From JAHQVI01 sp963749875 (lineage in GTDB: Bacteria; Pseudomonadota; Alphaproteobacteria; Rhizobiales; Rhodomicrobiaceae): a DNA stretch of 64,000 bases. Positions within the stretch are counted from its first letter, which is position 1; each line of letters begins with the position of its first letter. This document shows, in pieces, positions 9,567 through 19,289 of the stretch. The notes below the pieces were generated by a model. It was given only the letters and a program-made list of their open reading frames with translations. It was not told where the DNA came from and searched no databases. The position numbers were made by a program, and so were the translations under genes. The DNA lies in assembly GCA_963749875.1 (NCBI GenBank), contig CAVVOX010000002.1, positions 744,001-808,000 of the forward strand, given 5' to 3'.

Positions 9567-10955
9567 CTAGCAGGCTGCTGAAAAACCCCGAGGATGACAG
9601 TCTGTGGCGAATATGATTCCGTGCTTTCTGGAATGCCAGGGAGGACGGAATGCGCGGTTCGGATTTGCGGTCTGGGGAGCTTTTTTCTTACGTCGATCTT
9701 GAGGAGCGTGTGCCGGCGAAGCATCCGCTGCGCAAGATCCGGCAGATCGTCAACGATGTGCTCCAGAGTTCTGGATAGCGAATTTGCCAGGCTTTATGCC
9801 GCCCACGGCCGCCCCTCGATCCCGCCGGAATGGCTGCTTCGAGCCTCGTTGTTGCAGGCGTTTTACACCGTCCGATCGGAACGCCAGCTGATGGAGCAAC
9901 TCGACTACAATCTGCTCTATCGCTGGTTTGTGGGTCTCGGCATCGACGACCCGGTCTGGGTGCCGACGGTGTTTACGAAGAACCGGGACCGGTTGCTCGA
10001 GGCCGATGTTGCGAAGCAGTTCCTGAGCCGGCTGCTGGCGCATCAGGAGGTCAGCCCGCTTTTGTCGGACGAGCATTTTTCGGTCGACGGCGCGCAACTC
10101 CATGCCTGGGCGTCGATGAAGAGCTTCGTGCCGAAAGAGATGGCGGCGACCTCCGGCGAGGGACCTGACACGCCGTCGGCACCTGACACGTCCCACGCCC
10201 TGGCGCCCGTTGCGGCGGTGGGTAGCGATGCCGCTCCATCCAGCGAAACTGATCAAACCGCGCCTTTGCCGGAGCCCGCGGATGCAGCCGAAACCGAAAA
10301 CCAGCGCCGCAATGCCGAATTGGACTTCCGTGGCCAGAAGCGATCGAACGCCACCCATGTCTCGACGACCGACCCAGAGGCTAGCCTCTACCGAAAAGGC
10401 CAAGGCAAGGAAGCCAAGCTCTCCTATCTCGGCCATACGCTGATGGAGAACCGCACCGGCCTGATTGTCGAGGCCAGCGTCACCACGGTGTCGGGATATG
10501 CCGAACGCGAGGCGGCGGTCGCGATGATCGAAAGCCATCGCTCCGGCCGGCGGCGGGTGACGCTCGGTGCCGACAAGGGCTATGACGCGGGCGAGTTCGT
10601 AAAGGACCTGCGCGCGCTGAACGTCACGCCGCACATCGCGCAGAACGACACCGCGCGCCGCTCGGCGATCGATGGCCGTACAACCCGGCATCCCGGCTAT
10701 GCGGTGAGCCAGCAGAAGCGCAAGCGCATCGAGGAGCCGTTCGGCTGGGGCAAGACGATCGGCGGCCTCGCCCGGCCGATGCTGCGCGGCGTGGCGCGAC
10801 TTGGCTTCAAGTTCATCCTGACGATGGCCGCGTATGACTTGATCCGGCGGCCCAAACTCCTCGCCGCATGAAGGCGGCAGAAGGAAAAAAAGACCGATTG
10901 CTCCGTGAAAGCGCAAGATAGTTCCAGGTCGACAGGATTTTCAGCAGCCTGCTAG
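9567..10955 (+). mobile_element. IS element (IS5/IS1182-like), 1381 bp, with CTAG duplications
   Basis: The element proper spans 9571-10951. The left end reads CAGGCTGCTGAAAAACC and the right end is its near-perfect inverse (TTTTCAGCAGCCTG). Both sides are flanked by CTAG (9567-9570 and 10952-10955), the target duplication. A four-base CTAG duplication fits the IS5 and IS1182 groups. It carries one transposase gene with a frameshift. Confidence 0.92.
9650..10871 (+). pseudogene. IS transposase (DDE, DUF772-type N-terminus), frameshifted
   Basis: The first 38 codons from ATG 9650 read MRGSDLRSGELFSYVDLEER to NDVLQS and then hit TAG (9776-9778). The rest runs in the next frame (LDSEFARLYAAHGRPSIPPE to PKLLAA) to 10871. 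Removing one T near 9769-9771 restores VLQSLDSEF and a protein of about 406 residues. The N-terminal part is the DUF772-like domain and the DDE domain includes NATHVSTTDPEASLYRKG and GADKGYDAGEF. The linker before NAELDFRGQKRSNATHV is long and rich in Ala, Pro, Thr and Asp (about residues 165-225), longer than I recall for relatives. Confidence 0.85.
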
Positions 10956-11339
10956 TGCCCGATTGCGCCGCGGTCCAGCTATCGGCCGCTCGGCGCTCCG
11001 GATGGTCTCAGCGACGAGGCGGCGGCGTGGGCCGTTGTCTGTTTCTTCATCAAACGCGCTTTCCGCGGCCAGGGGCTCACCGATCGGCTGCTTCAGGCCG
11101 CCATCGACTATGCCCGCCGCAATGGCGCGACGATCATCGAGGCCTATCCGGTTGATCCGGACTCGCCGAGCTATCGCTTCATGGGGTTCGCGAGCGTTTT
11201 CGAGAGAGCCGGATTTGGCGAAGTCGGGAGCGCGGGCGCGAGGCGTCATGTCATGCGCATGAGACTGTCATGATAGGATTGGTCGTCGAGGCGAGCGCGG
11301 CGATCGCGCATTCAAAACGGACAGCTTGGGAGGACGGCT

Positions 11340-12833
11340 TTGAATACACCCGCGGATCTGACTGCCATCGAGGCGCGCCGGCTGATCTCGCGCCGAAAGC
11401 TTTCGCCGGTCGAGCTTGCCGAAAGCTGCATCGCCCGTGTCGAAGCGGTGAACCACGCCGTCAATGCGCTGGTCGCCTATGACTTCACCCGCTTGATGGA
11501 GGAGGCCCGCGCGGCGGAGGCGAAGGTTGCGTCGGGCGAGGCGCTCGGCCCGCTGCATGGCCTGCCGGTCGGCGTTAAGGACATGATCGACGTGGCGGGC
11601 CTGCCGACCACGTTCGGCTCCGAGATCTTCCGCGACAATATGGCCGCCAAAGACGACGCGATGGTGGCGGCGCTGCGCGCGGCCGGCGCGCTCATCCTCG
11701 GCAAGACCAACAATCCCGAATGGAGCGCAGGCGCGAACACGCGCAACACCGTCTACGGCGTCACGGCCAATCCTTACGATCTGACGAAGAGCTGTGCCGG
11801 ATCCTCGGGCGGCTCGGCCGTGGCGCTCGCCTGCGGCATGTGCCCGATCGCGACCGGCTCGGACACGGGCGGCAGCCTGCGCAACCCGGCGGCCTTTTGC
11901 GGCGTTGTCGGCTTTCGTCCAAGTCCAGGCGTGGTGCCGGGCGATCTGCGCGGCATCGCGCTGATCCCGCTTGCTACCGCCGGGCCGATGGCGCGCACTG
12001 CGGCGGACACCGCATTGCTGCTCTCCGTCCAGATGCGGCCGGACCGGCTCGATCCGTGGACCTCCGTGATCGCCGGACGCACGCATGGCGATCCGGACGA
12101 CTTCCGGCGCCTGCCGCGCGTCGATCTCAGCAGCCTGCGCATCGCCGTCAGCGAGGATTTCGGCTTCGCGCCGACCGAGCGGATCATCTGCGAAAGCTTC
12201 AAGGCGAAGATTGCCGCGCTCGACGGGCGGTTCGCGGCGATGGAGGAGGCGCATCCGGACTGCGCCGGGACGGACAGGGCATTCGCCGTGCTCAGAGCCT
12301 TGTCCTTCCTTGGCCAGCATTATGGTCTGATGCAGACGCATCCGGATAAGATCGGCCCGAATGTGCGGGCGAATATCGAGGAAGGGCTCGGCTATTCCGC
12401 GCGCGATGTCGCCGACGCCTTCACCCGGCAGGCGCGGATCTATCGCAATTGGCAGCGCTTCTTCGAGACGACCGACTATCTGCTCACCCCGGCGGTGACC
12501 ATCACGCCGCGCGACTGGCGCGAGCTTTACCCCAAGGAGATCGATGGCGCGCCGATGCCGAACTATTACCACTGGCTGGGGCTCGCCTATGCCTCGACGC
12601 TTCCCGGCCATCCCTCTGTCACCATTCCCGCAGGCCTCGATCTTGCGGGCATGCCGTTCGGGCTGCAGATTGTCGGGCGAAGGGGCGACGATCTGGGGAC
12701 GCTCGCCCTGGCCGCAGAGCTTGAGGCGTTTTTTTCGGGCCATCCGGAATTGCGGGCGATCCGGCCGGATATCACGGCGTTGCAGAAAGCGCCGCCGATC
12801 CGTGAGGCCGACGGATTTCTCGGCTTCGCCTGA
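11340..12833 (+). CDS. amidase (amidase signature family)
   Basis: A 497-residue amidohydrolase hydrolysing a carboxamide bond, substrate unknown. The Ser-cisSer-Lys triad is visible: Lys in GVKDMIDVAG (about residue 81) and the two Ser in KSCAGSSGGSAVALACGM with the following ATGSDTGGSLRNPAAFCGV signature. Length is usual for the family. The start is TTG 11340, with GGAGG six or so bases upstream, giving MNTPADLTAIEARRLISR, which aligns with typical amidase N-termini. No signal peptide, so it acts in the cytosol. It stands alone between the broken GNAT gene and the convergent asparaginase-like gene. Confidence 0.92.
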   Translation: MNTPADLTAIEARRLISRRKLSPVELAESCIARVEAVNHAVNALVAYDFTRLMEEARAAEAKVASGEALGPLHGLPVGVKDMIDVAGLPTTFGSEIFRDNMAAKDDAMVAALRAAGALILGKTNNPEWSAGANTRNTVYGVTANPYDLTKSCAGSSGGSAVALACGMCPIATGSDTGGSLRNPAAFCGVVGFRPSPGVVPGDLRGIALIPLATAGPMARTAADTALLLSVQMRPDRLDPWTSVIAGRTHGDPDDFRRLPRVDLSSLRIAVSEDFGFAPTERIICESFKAKIAALDGRFAAMEEAHPDCAGTDRAFAVLRALSFLGQHYGLMQTHPDKIGPNVRANIEEGLGYSARDVADAFTRQARIYRNWQRFFETTDYLLTPAVTITPRDWRELYPKEIDGAPMPNYYHWLGLAYASTLPGHPSVTIPAGLDLAGMPFGLQIVGRRGDDLGTLALAAELEAFFSGHPELRAIRPDITALQKAPPIREADGFLGFA

Positions 12834-12888
12834 TCGGCTCCGTGGGAGGCGCTGTCTTCAGGCGTCGCGCGACGCTCACGCCGGACGA

Positions 12889-13851
12889 TCACCGGTCCTG
12901 TATTCTGAAGAGCCGGTGATGCGAGCCGACGCAGAACGCGCCGGTCTCCATAACCCAGCCGCGAAACATGCCGTCCGTATTATAGGGCGCCGCCACCGTG
13001 CCGTCCGCGCCGATGGCGACGAGCCCTGCGCCGATATTATGCGGTTCGAGATCCTGGTGAATGACCTTATCCGCGGCTTGCGAGACGGTTTCGCCGAGAT
13101 AGGCCACGCGGCTCGCAATCTCATGCGCCACCACATAGCGCATGAAATATTCGCCTCGTCCGGTCCCTGAAACCGCGCACACGCCGTCCCGCGCATAGGT
13201 GCCTGCGCCGATGATCGGCGTGTCTCCGACCCGCCCTTCCGGCTGGTTGCTATAGCCGCCGGTGGAGGTGGCCGCGGCCAGATGTCCGTCCCGGTCCAGC
13301 GCCACGGCGCCGACGGTGCCATGCTTGTCGGCTTCGCTGGCGGCCGAAGCTGTTCCCGCCGCCTCATGCGCCTTCATCGCCGCGAGCGCTTCCGCACGCC
13401 GCTCGGTCTTGAAATAATCCGGCGGGACCATGTCGAGCCCGGCGTCTTCGGCGAAGCGGTCCGCGGCGGCGCTTGCGAGCAGCACCGCATCGCCATGTTG
13501 CATGACCGCGCGGGCCGCCTTGACCGGATTGCGGATCCGGCGCACGGCGGTGACCGCGCCGGTGGCAAGAGTGGCGCCGTCCATGATCGCCGCGTCGAGC
13601 TCATGCTCTCCGGCCCTGTTCAACGCCGCGCCATATCCGGCATTGAAATGCGGTGAATCCTCCATCACCGCCACTGCCGCCTCGACCGCATCCGGCGCGG
13701 GCCCACCGGCCGACAGGACGTCCCATCCGGCTCTCAGGGCGCGGGCAAGGTCGGCGCGGGCCGCGATCCACGCCTCTTCGCTCAGATTGAGCTTCGCCAT
13801 CACGCCGCAGCCGCCATGAACTGCCAGGGCCGGTCTTTGCATGCCGCTCAT
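12889..13851 (-). CDS. iaaA: isoaspartyl peptidase/L-asparaginase (Ntn-hydrolase)
   Basis: About 320 residues, of the N-terminal-nucleophile asparaginase type 2 family, which cleaves isoaspartyl dipeptides and asparagine after self-cleavage into two subunits. The autocleavage site and nucleophile Thr are visible in DKHGTVGAVALDRDG. The small-subunit signature STGGYSNQPEGRVGDTPIIG and the alpha-chain LAVHGGCG start are also present. I chose ATG 13851 (MSGMQRPALAVHGG); ATG 13842 is equally possible. It is convergent with the amidase and follows the Liv-type transporter genes on the same strand after about 230 bp, so co-transcription with them is uncertain. Confidence 0.9.
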   Translation of the reverse strand: MSGMQRPALAVHGGCGVMAKLNLSEEAWIAARADLARALRAGWDVLSAGGPAPDAVEAAVAVMEDSPHFNAGYGAALNRAGEHELDAAIMDGATLATGAVTAVRRIRNPVKAARAVMQHGDAVLLASAAADRFAEDAGLDMVPPDYFKTERRAEALAAMKAHEAAGTASAASEADKHGTVGAVALDRDGHLAAATSTGGYSNQPEGRVGDTPIIGAGTYARDGVCAVSGTGRGEYFMRYVVAHEIASRVAYLGETVSQAADKVIHQDLEPHNIGAGLVAIGADGTVAAPYNTDGMFRGWVMETGAFCVGSHHRLFRIQDR

Positions 13852-14085
13852 ATTTCTCCTTCGCCTTCCGCAAGGCAAAGTCTCGCGCCGTGGGGCGGTG
13901 GGGCCGGACGGCGTGAAGGCGGACCGAATTCTGCGCCATCGACCTTCGGCGCATGTGTATTCAAGGGTGACGAAAGGGCATTTTCCGGGCAGTCAAGGAA
14001 GGCAAGCGCCTGATAGCCACCTGGCGGCGTGGTCCCGGCCTATTTTGACGGTCGAAGTTCGTCTCTTGGAGACTGCGTTGTCACC

Positions 14086-14859
14086 TCAGATTGCAAGATA
14101 GTTCTGGCGGAGATCTTCGTTTTCAAGAACCTCCTGCGCCGATCCATCGAAGGCTATGTGGCCCATATCGAGAATCAGCGCACGGTTGGCCAGATGAAGC
14201 GCCGCGATGGCGTTCTGCTCAACGATGAGCGTGGTAATCCCAAGCTCCTTGACGTCCATCAGGATCTTTTCGATCTCGCGCACAATCGTCGGCGCCAGCC
14301 CTTCATAAGGTTCGTCGAGCAGCAGAAGCTTGATGTCGCGGGCAAGCGACCTGGCAACCGCCAGCATCTGCTGCTCGCCACCAGATAAAGTCACCGCCTC
14401 CTGCTTGCGCCGTTCGGCAAGCCGCGGAAAGTGGCCGTAAATGCGGTCCAGATCCCAGCCGATCGGCTCTTCGATCTGTGCCAGGATCAGGTTTTCCTCA
14501 ACCGTCAGACCGGGGATAATCCTGCGGTCTTCGGGCACGAGCTGGATGCCGGCCCGCGACGCCTCATAGTCAGCCAATTCATGCACGGCCAAGCCGTCGA
14601 GATAGATCTCGCCGCTATGCAATGAAGGGCTCTCCATGCGCGCAATCGTGCGGAGCATGGTGGTCTTGCCCGCGCCGTTGCGGCCCAGGAGCGCGACGAT
14701 CTCATTTTCGGCGATGTTGAAGGAGACGTCCTGGACGATATAGGACTCGCCGTAATAAGCCTTGATGTTCCTTGCGCTGAAATAGGCCAGTTCGGACTGT
14801 TCCTGACGCGATTCCAGCGGCACCGACTTTTCCAAAGAACGCATCATCATATCGTTCAT
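14086..14859 (-). CDS. livF: branched-chain amino acid-type ABC transporter ATPase (LivF-like)
   Basis: A 257-residue ATP-binding subunit. Walker A is GRNGAGKTTML, the signature is TLSGGEQQML, Walker B is LLLLDEPYEGL and the switch His is replaced in the usual LivF manner (VEQNA). I chose ATG 14859 (MNDMMMRSLEK), two bases after the stop of livG; an N-terminal tail of about 25 residues precedes the ABC domain, longer than in typical LivF. It is the last gene of a five-gene operon in the order substrate-binding protein, LivH, LivM, LivG, LivF. The substrate is not certain: HAAT-family importers carry amino acids, amides, urea or short carboxylates. Confidence 0.92.
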   Translation of the reverse strand: MNDMMMRSLEKSVPLESRQEQSELAYFSARNIKAYYGESYIVQDVSFNIAENEIVALLGRNGAGKTTMLRTIARMESPSLHSGEIYLDGLAVHELADYEASRAGIQLVPEDRRIIPGLTVEENLILAQIEEPIGWDLDRIYGHFPRLAERRKQEAVTLSGGEQQMLAVARSLARDIKLLLLDEPYEGLAPTIVREIEKILMDVKELGITTLIVEQNAIAALHLANRALILDMGHIAFDGSAQEVLENEDLRQNYLAI

Positions 14860-14860
14860 T

Positions 14861-15616
14861 TCAGTGCGCCCCTCCGAGATAGGCTTCTTGAACCTTCGGA
14901 TTGCCCTTGATCTCATTCGGTTCGCCTTGTGCAATCACCGTCCCTTGTGACATCACGCTGATTTTGTGGGCAAGGGAGAACACCACATGCATATCATGCT
15001 CAATGACGATTTTCGTAATGCGCCGCTCCTCGCCAATACGTCTTAGAAGGGCGACAGTGTCGTTGGTATCGGCCCGCGACATGCCGGCGGTGGGTTCGTC
15101 GAGCAGGAGGAGCTTTGGGTGTTGGACGATACACATTGCCAGCTCCAGCCGACGTTTGTCACCTCGCGACAGAGAATCAGCGATTACATCTTTTTGCTCG
15201 ATCAGGCCCACGTCCCTCAGAACGTGTTCCGCTTCCTCGCGAATGTCAGGCTGACAATCCATTCGCGACCATAGTTGGAGGCTGAAAGAGCCGTCCCGCG
15301 TCGCCAGCGCCGGGATCATGACGTTTTCAAGCAAGGTCAGGTCGGCAAAAATTTCAGGCGTCTGAAAGACGCGGGCGACACCGATCTGGTTGATCTCGTG
15401 CGGCATGATGCCGAGGAGCGACGCGCCGTTGAACACGATCGAGCCGGTATCGGGTGTCAGCCGACCGACGAAGCAGTTGAGCAAGGTGGACTTGCCGGCG
15501 CCATTGGGGCCGATAATGGCATGGACGGTTTGTTCCTCGACTTCGAGGTTGACGTTGTCGAGAGCCTTTAGCCCGCCGAAGCTCTTGTTGACGTTCTGTA
15601 CGCTCAGAATGCTCAT
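14861..15616 (-). CDS. livG: branched-chain amino acid-type ABC transporter ATPase (LivG-like)
   Basis: A 251-residue ATP-binding subunit partnering LivF. Walker A is GPNGAGKSTLL, Walker B is LLLLDEPTAGM, and the switch His is in VIEHDMHVVF. The ABC signature reads LSRGDKRRLELA instead of the usual LSxGQxRRLEIA, so Gln is replaced by Asp; the catalytic Glu (DEPTAG) is intact. LivG normally has a longer loop after the Q-loop and this is present (VARVFQTPEIFADLTLLENV). The stop is followed within two bases by the livF start and the gene is 18 bases downstream of livM. Confidence 0.93.
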   Translation of the reverse strand: MSILSVQNVNKSFGGLKALDNVNLEVEEQTVHAIIGPNGAGKSTLLNCFVGRLTPDTGSIVFNGASLLGIMPHEINQIGVARVFQTPEIFADLTLLENVMIPALATRDGSFSLQLWSRMDCQPDIREEAEHVLRDVGLIEQKDVIADSLSRGDKRRLELAMCIVQHPKLLLLDEPTAGMSRADTNDTVALLRRIGEERRITKIVIEHDMHVVFSLAHKISVMSQGTVIAQGEPNEIKGNPKVQEAYLGGAH

Positions 15617-15633
15617 CCTGCGGGGCCTCCCCT

Positions 15634-16779
15634 TTACGCGGCTTGCGGCTGCATGGCCGGCTCGGCCACATCACCGCCGCCGGGCGGACGTCGGAAAAGG
15701 TTGACGATGCGGTTAAAGCCTTCCATCAGCCCGCCAGGAAGGAAGATGACGATCATCACGAACAGCACACCCAGTGTGAGATGCCAGCCTTCACCGACAA
15801 AGGGATGGGTGACCGCCACGAGAAAGTCCGCGACGCCCTGCGGCAGAAAGGCGAAAGCGGCATGGAGCGTCTGATCGTTGAACGAGGAAAAGATATTCTC
15901 GAAATATTTTATGACGCCCGCCCCCAGCACCGGTCCGATCAACGTCCCGGCGCCGCCGAGGATGGTCATCAGTACGACCTCGCCGGAGGCCGTCCACTGC
16001 ATGCGTTCCGCGCCTGCCAAGGGGTCGGTGACCGCCATGAGGGAGCCGGCAAGCCCGGCATACATTCCGGAGATGACGAATGCGGACAGAAGATAGGGCC
16101 GGGTATTGAACCCCGTATAGGACATACGGTTCTGGTTTGACTTGATGGCGCGCAGCTTCATGCCGAAGGGGGAGCGCGTGATCCGCTTCGCCACATAGAA
16201 GGCGATGATCAGAACAACGGCGCAGAAGTAGAAGCCGGGATAGCCGCTCATCTTTATGCCGAAAAGATTGGTGATGGGCAGTCCCGGACCATGATCGATG
16301 CCGAGCGCGGTGTCGATATACCGTGGATCGTTCAAGGTGAGCTGCAGACCCGTCTCGCCATTGGTGATCGGCGTCAGCACCGAATAGGCGAGATTGTAGG
16401 ACATCTGCGCGAAAGCGAGGGTGAGTATCGAGAAGTAAATGCCGGCGCGCCGGAGCGAGACATAGCCGATCAGCAGCGAAAATAGCCCGGCGAAGACAAT
16501 ACCGATCAGCACCGCCGGAAGCGCGTTCATGGAGAAGAGCTTGAATGACCAGACGGCGGCATAGGAGCCGACGCCGAGAAACGCTGCGTGGCCGAATGAG
16601 AGATATCCGGTGAGCCCGAACAGGATATTGAACCCGATCGCCAAGATCCCGAAGATGGCGAAACGCTGGAGGAGATCGGGATAAGCCGCGCCGATGGGAG
16701 CGAGCAAGATGGGACATGCAAGCACGAACACGGCAAAGCAGGCGACAAGCAGCAGGTCATGGGTTCGAGAGGTTTTCAT
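15634..16779 (-). CDS. livM: branched-chain amino acid-type ABC transporter permease (LivM-like)
   Basis: A 381-residue inner-membrane permease with about ten hydrophobic segments. It has the LivM-type motif GLTGYLSFGHAAFLGVGSYA near residue 55 and the ATPase-contact region (about residues 210-235) with KRITRSPFGMKLRAIKSNQ. The tail after the last helix is Pro/Gly-rich and hydrophilic. The start ATG 16779 lies two bases from the LivH stop, so translation is coupled. Together with LivH it forms the membrane channel of the importer. Confidence 0.93.
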   Translation of the reverse strand: MKTSRTHDLLLVACFAVFVLACPILLAPIGAAYPDLLQRFAIFGILAIGFNILFGLTGYLSFGHAAFLGVGSYAAVWSFKLFSMNALPAVLIGIVFAGLFSLLIGYVSLRRAGIYFSILTLAFAQMSYNLAYSVLTPITNGETGLQLTLNDPRYIDTALGIDHGPGLPITNLFGIKMSGYPGFYFCAVVLIIAFYVAKRITRSPFGMKLRAIKSNQNRMSYTGFNTRPYLLSAFVISGMYAGLAGSLMAVTDPLAGAERMQWTASGEVVLMTILGGAGTLIGPVLGAGVIKYFENIFSSFNDQTLHAAFAFLPQGVADFLVAVTHPFVGEGWHLTLGVLFVMIVIFLPGGLMEGFNRIVNLFRRPPGGGDVAEPAMQPQAA

Positions 16780-16781
16780 GC

Positions 16782-17810
16782 TCAGTTTTCCATCACGCCC
16801 TTCCGGCCCATAAGACCGCGGGGGCGGATGAGCAGGATAACGACGGCGACAAGGTAGATAATGATCTGGTCGATCCCGGGCAGAATGTTCTTCACCTCAT
16901 TCATCGAGGCGAATGATTGCAGGATGCCGAGGATGAAGCCCGCGGCAACGGCGCCTGAAAGCGAGCCCATGCCGCCGACAACGACAACCACAAAGGAGAG
17001 GACGAGAAACTCCATGCCCAAATTATAGTTGGGTGGCAGGATCGGCGTGTACATGACGCCGGCGAGCCCGGCGACGACGGCCGCCAGGCCGAAGACGACC
17101 GTGAAACGGCGCCGGATGTTGATGCCGAGAAGGCCCACCGTCTGGCGGTCCGCCATCCCCGCGCGCACCACCATGCCATATGTCGTGAACTGCAGAAATG
17201 CGAACACTCCGCCGATGACGGCGAGGGAGAACAGCAGATAGACCAAGCGCCAATAGGGGTAGACGATGTCACCGGCCGCGAACCCGAAGAACGCGCCGAT
17301 ATCGGCCGAGCCGGAAACGATTTCCGGCGCCGGTTGCGGGATCGGGTTCGCCCCAAACTGCAGCTTGATAATTTCCTGGATGACGATTGCCAGGCCGAAT
17401 GTGACGAGGATCTGCTCGGAATGGGGACGCTTATAAAAAAAACGGATGACTCCGCGCTCCATGGCAATGCCGATGATGAGCATCACCGGGATCGCGAAGA
17501 GAAGCGAGAAGGGAACAGAATAATCGACGAGGAAGGCGCCGAAATCGCCGAGCCACGCCTCGATATAGGGCGTGCGGATCTCCAGCGGCGTGCCCCAGGC
17601 GGTCATCTGGGTCGGATCGATCGTGACCTGCTCGAGGGTCAGAAACTGGTTGACGGCCACCGCGCAGAACGCACCCAGCATGAACAACGCGCCATGGGCG
17701 AAATTGACGACGCCGAGCGTGCCGAAAATCAGGGTCAGCCCGAGCGCAATCAGCGCATAGGCCCCGCCCTTGTCGAGACCGTTCAGGATCTGGAGCAGTA
17801 TGGCGTCCAT
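16782..17810 (-). CDS. livH: branched-chain amino acid-type ABC transporter permease (LivH-like)
   Basis: A 342-residue inner-membrane permease, second half of the heterodimer with LivM. Typical LivH marks are the N-terminal QILNGLDKGGAYALIALGLT, GVVNFAHGALFMLGAF and the ATPase-contact loop TTYGMVVRAGMADRQTVGLL. I chose ATG 17810 (MDAILLQILNG), with GGGGA nine bases upstream; ATG 17825 is in frame five codons earlier. The protein is longer than E. coli LivH because of an inserted periplasmic loop near residues 45-100. Confidence 0.92.
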   Translation of the reverse strand: MDAILLQILNGLDKGGAYALIALGLTLIFGTLGVVNFAHGALFMLGAFCAVAVNQFLTLEQVTIDPTQMTAWGTPLEIRTPYIEAWLGDFGAFLVDYSVPFSLLFAIPVMLIIGIAMERGVIRFFYKRPHSEQILVTFGLAIVIQEIIKLQFGANPIPQPAPEIVSGSADIGAFFGFAAGDIVYPYWRLVYLLFSLAVIGGVFAFLQFTTYGMVVRAGMADRQTVGLLGINIRRRFTVVFGLAAVVAGLAGVMYTPILPPNYNLGMEFLVLSFVVVVVGGMGSLSGAVAAGFILGILQSFASMNEVKNILPGIDQIIIYLVAVVILLIRPRGLMGRKGVMEN

Positions 17811-17938
17811 TGCAAGCGTCCCCATCTGTCCGATACGCCCCGCCTGCGATACGGAAACAGCATTCTCCAGCCGCCCACATCAGCCGGTTTCAGAGCCGAC
17901 ATGGACGCCTGGAGGAAAAGTGCACGTCTTAGTGTGTC

Positions 17939-19289
17939 TTAGGCACCATTGTTGCAGGGACCAAGCTCGCCGCCGAGCATGGAGGCTTCATACTCCACCT
18001 GGCTGCGCGGCGTCACTTCGACGACCTCGAGGACGTCGAATTTCGTCGTGGGCTTTTCCTTACCCTTCACGACCAGAACGTCCTTGAAGCACTGATGGTC
18101 CGCGGCGCGATATTCCGTCGGACCGTTGCCCAGACCGTCGAACTTGAAGCCCTCGAGCGCCTTGACGACATCGCACGGGGCAAAAGAACCGGCGCGCTGG
18201 CAGGCATCGGCGTAAAGGATCGCTTGGCAGTATGTCGTGTGGGCCGCCTGGGACGGCGGGAAGCCATATTCCTGTCCGAACGACTTGACGAACGCCTTGG
18301 AGCCTTCGTCCGTCCAGCGACCAATGCCAATTGGTCGAGCCGAAGATTCCCTTGACGGCATCGCCAGCGCCCTGCGCCATGAGGCGGCTGTAGAGCGGCA
18401 CAACGATCTCGAAATGCTTGCCGTTAACCTCTTTGTCGCGGAGGCCGAACTGCACCGCCTGGGTAAGCGAGTTGACCATGTCCTTGCCGTAGTGGTTCAG
18501 CACGAGCACGTCGGCGCCGGAATTCAGAACCGGCGTAATATATTGCGAGAAGTCGCCGGCGCCGAGCGGCGTGCGGACCGCGTCTACCGTCTCCCAGCCG
18601 AGCTTCTCGGTATATTTCTTGATCGACGCTTCCTGCGACCAGCCCCAGGTGTAGTCGGCCGTCAGGTGATAGGCCTTGCGGTCCGTGCCGTAGTTATTTT
18701 TCAGCACCGGAGCGAGAGCGGCGCCCGTCATTTCCGTATTGAAGAAATGGCGGAAGCCGTTGCGCTTCTTGTCCTTGCCCGTGGTGTCGTTGGAGTGGGT
18801 CAGGCCGGCCATGAAGATGACGCCGGCTTCCTGGCAAAGCCCCTGCACGGCGATCGCGACGCCCGACGAAGAACCGCCGGTGATCATGATAGCGCCGTCC
18901 TTCTCGATCATCCGCTTTGCCGATGCCCGGGCCGCGTCCGACTTTGTTTGCGTGTCGCCGGTGACGAACACCACCTTCTTGCCGTTGACGCCGTTCCCTT
19001 TGAGCTCTTTGGAGGAGAAGGTGCTCAGCATGCCGCCGTCGCCTTCACCATTGATGTGCTTGACCGCCAGCTTGTAAGCGCGCAGCTCGTCGGCGCCTTC
19101 GTCGGCATAGGCGCCTGTCTGCGGCACGTTGAACCCGAAGGTGACCGTCTTGCCGGTCGGCATATTGAGGTACTTGGTTTCTGCCGCTGCGCCGCGCACG
19201 AAATAGGCAGGCGCACTGGCGACAGCCACACCAGCCAGGCCGGTCTTCAGGACCGTGCGGCGGCTAAATTTATTCTTCGTTTCATCCAT
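17939..19289 (-). pseudogene. Liv-type ABC transporter substrate-binding protein, frameshifted
   Basis: The periplasmic receptor of the importer. From ATG 19289 (GGGAGGA seven bases upstream) the product starts MDETKNKFSRRTVLKTGLAG, a twin-arginine signal, then a type I periplasmic-binding fold (GFNVPQTGAYADEGADELRA; VVFVTGDTQTKSDAARASAK). Near base 18318 the frame breaks after STNWHW: the remaining 120 or so residues (TDEGSKAFVKSFGQEYGFPP to LGGELGPCNNGA) are in another frame ending at 17939. Dropping one G restores SLTDEGSKAF and a protein of about 449 residues. A dead receptor would disable the whole importer, so a sequence error is a serious alternative. Confidence 0.88.

Larger units (their letters stand above)
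9322..11273 (+). pseudogene. GNAT acetyltransferase disrupted by an IS element
   Basis: The 5' part (9322-9570) reads MSESRFEFKEVSPERWDDLV and on to GYCDGAPVA. The 3' part (10952-11273) reads on with PRSSYRPLGAPDGLSDEAAA, AFRGQGLTDRLLQAAIDYAR (the acetyl-CoA-binding R-G-x-G loop) and FERAGFGEVG. Removing the 1381-bp IS plus one CTAG duplication (1385 bp) puts both halves in the same frame, giving a 188-codon gene. Even then one codon at the junction reads TAG, where relatives would be expected to have Trp (APVAW-C). The gene thus carries both an insertion and an in-frame stop at the target site, and is almost certainly dead. Confidence 0.85.

Noticed and set aside
9568..9570. TAG in the GNAT frame as a recoded (pyrrolysine) codon
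   Set aside because: No sign of recoding machinery, and the gene is broken at the same site by an IS.
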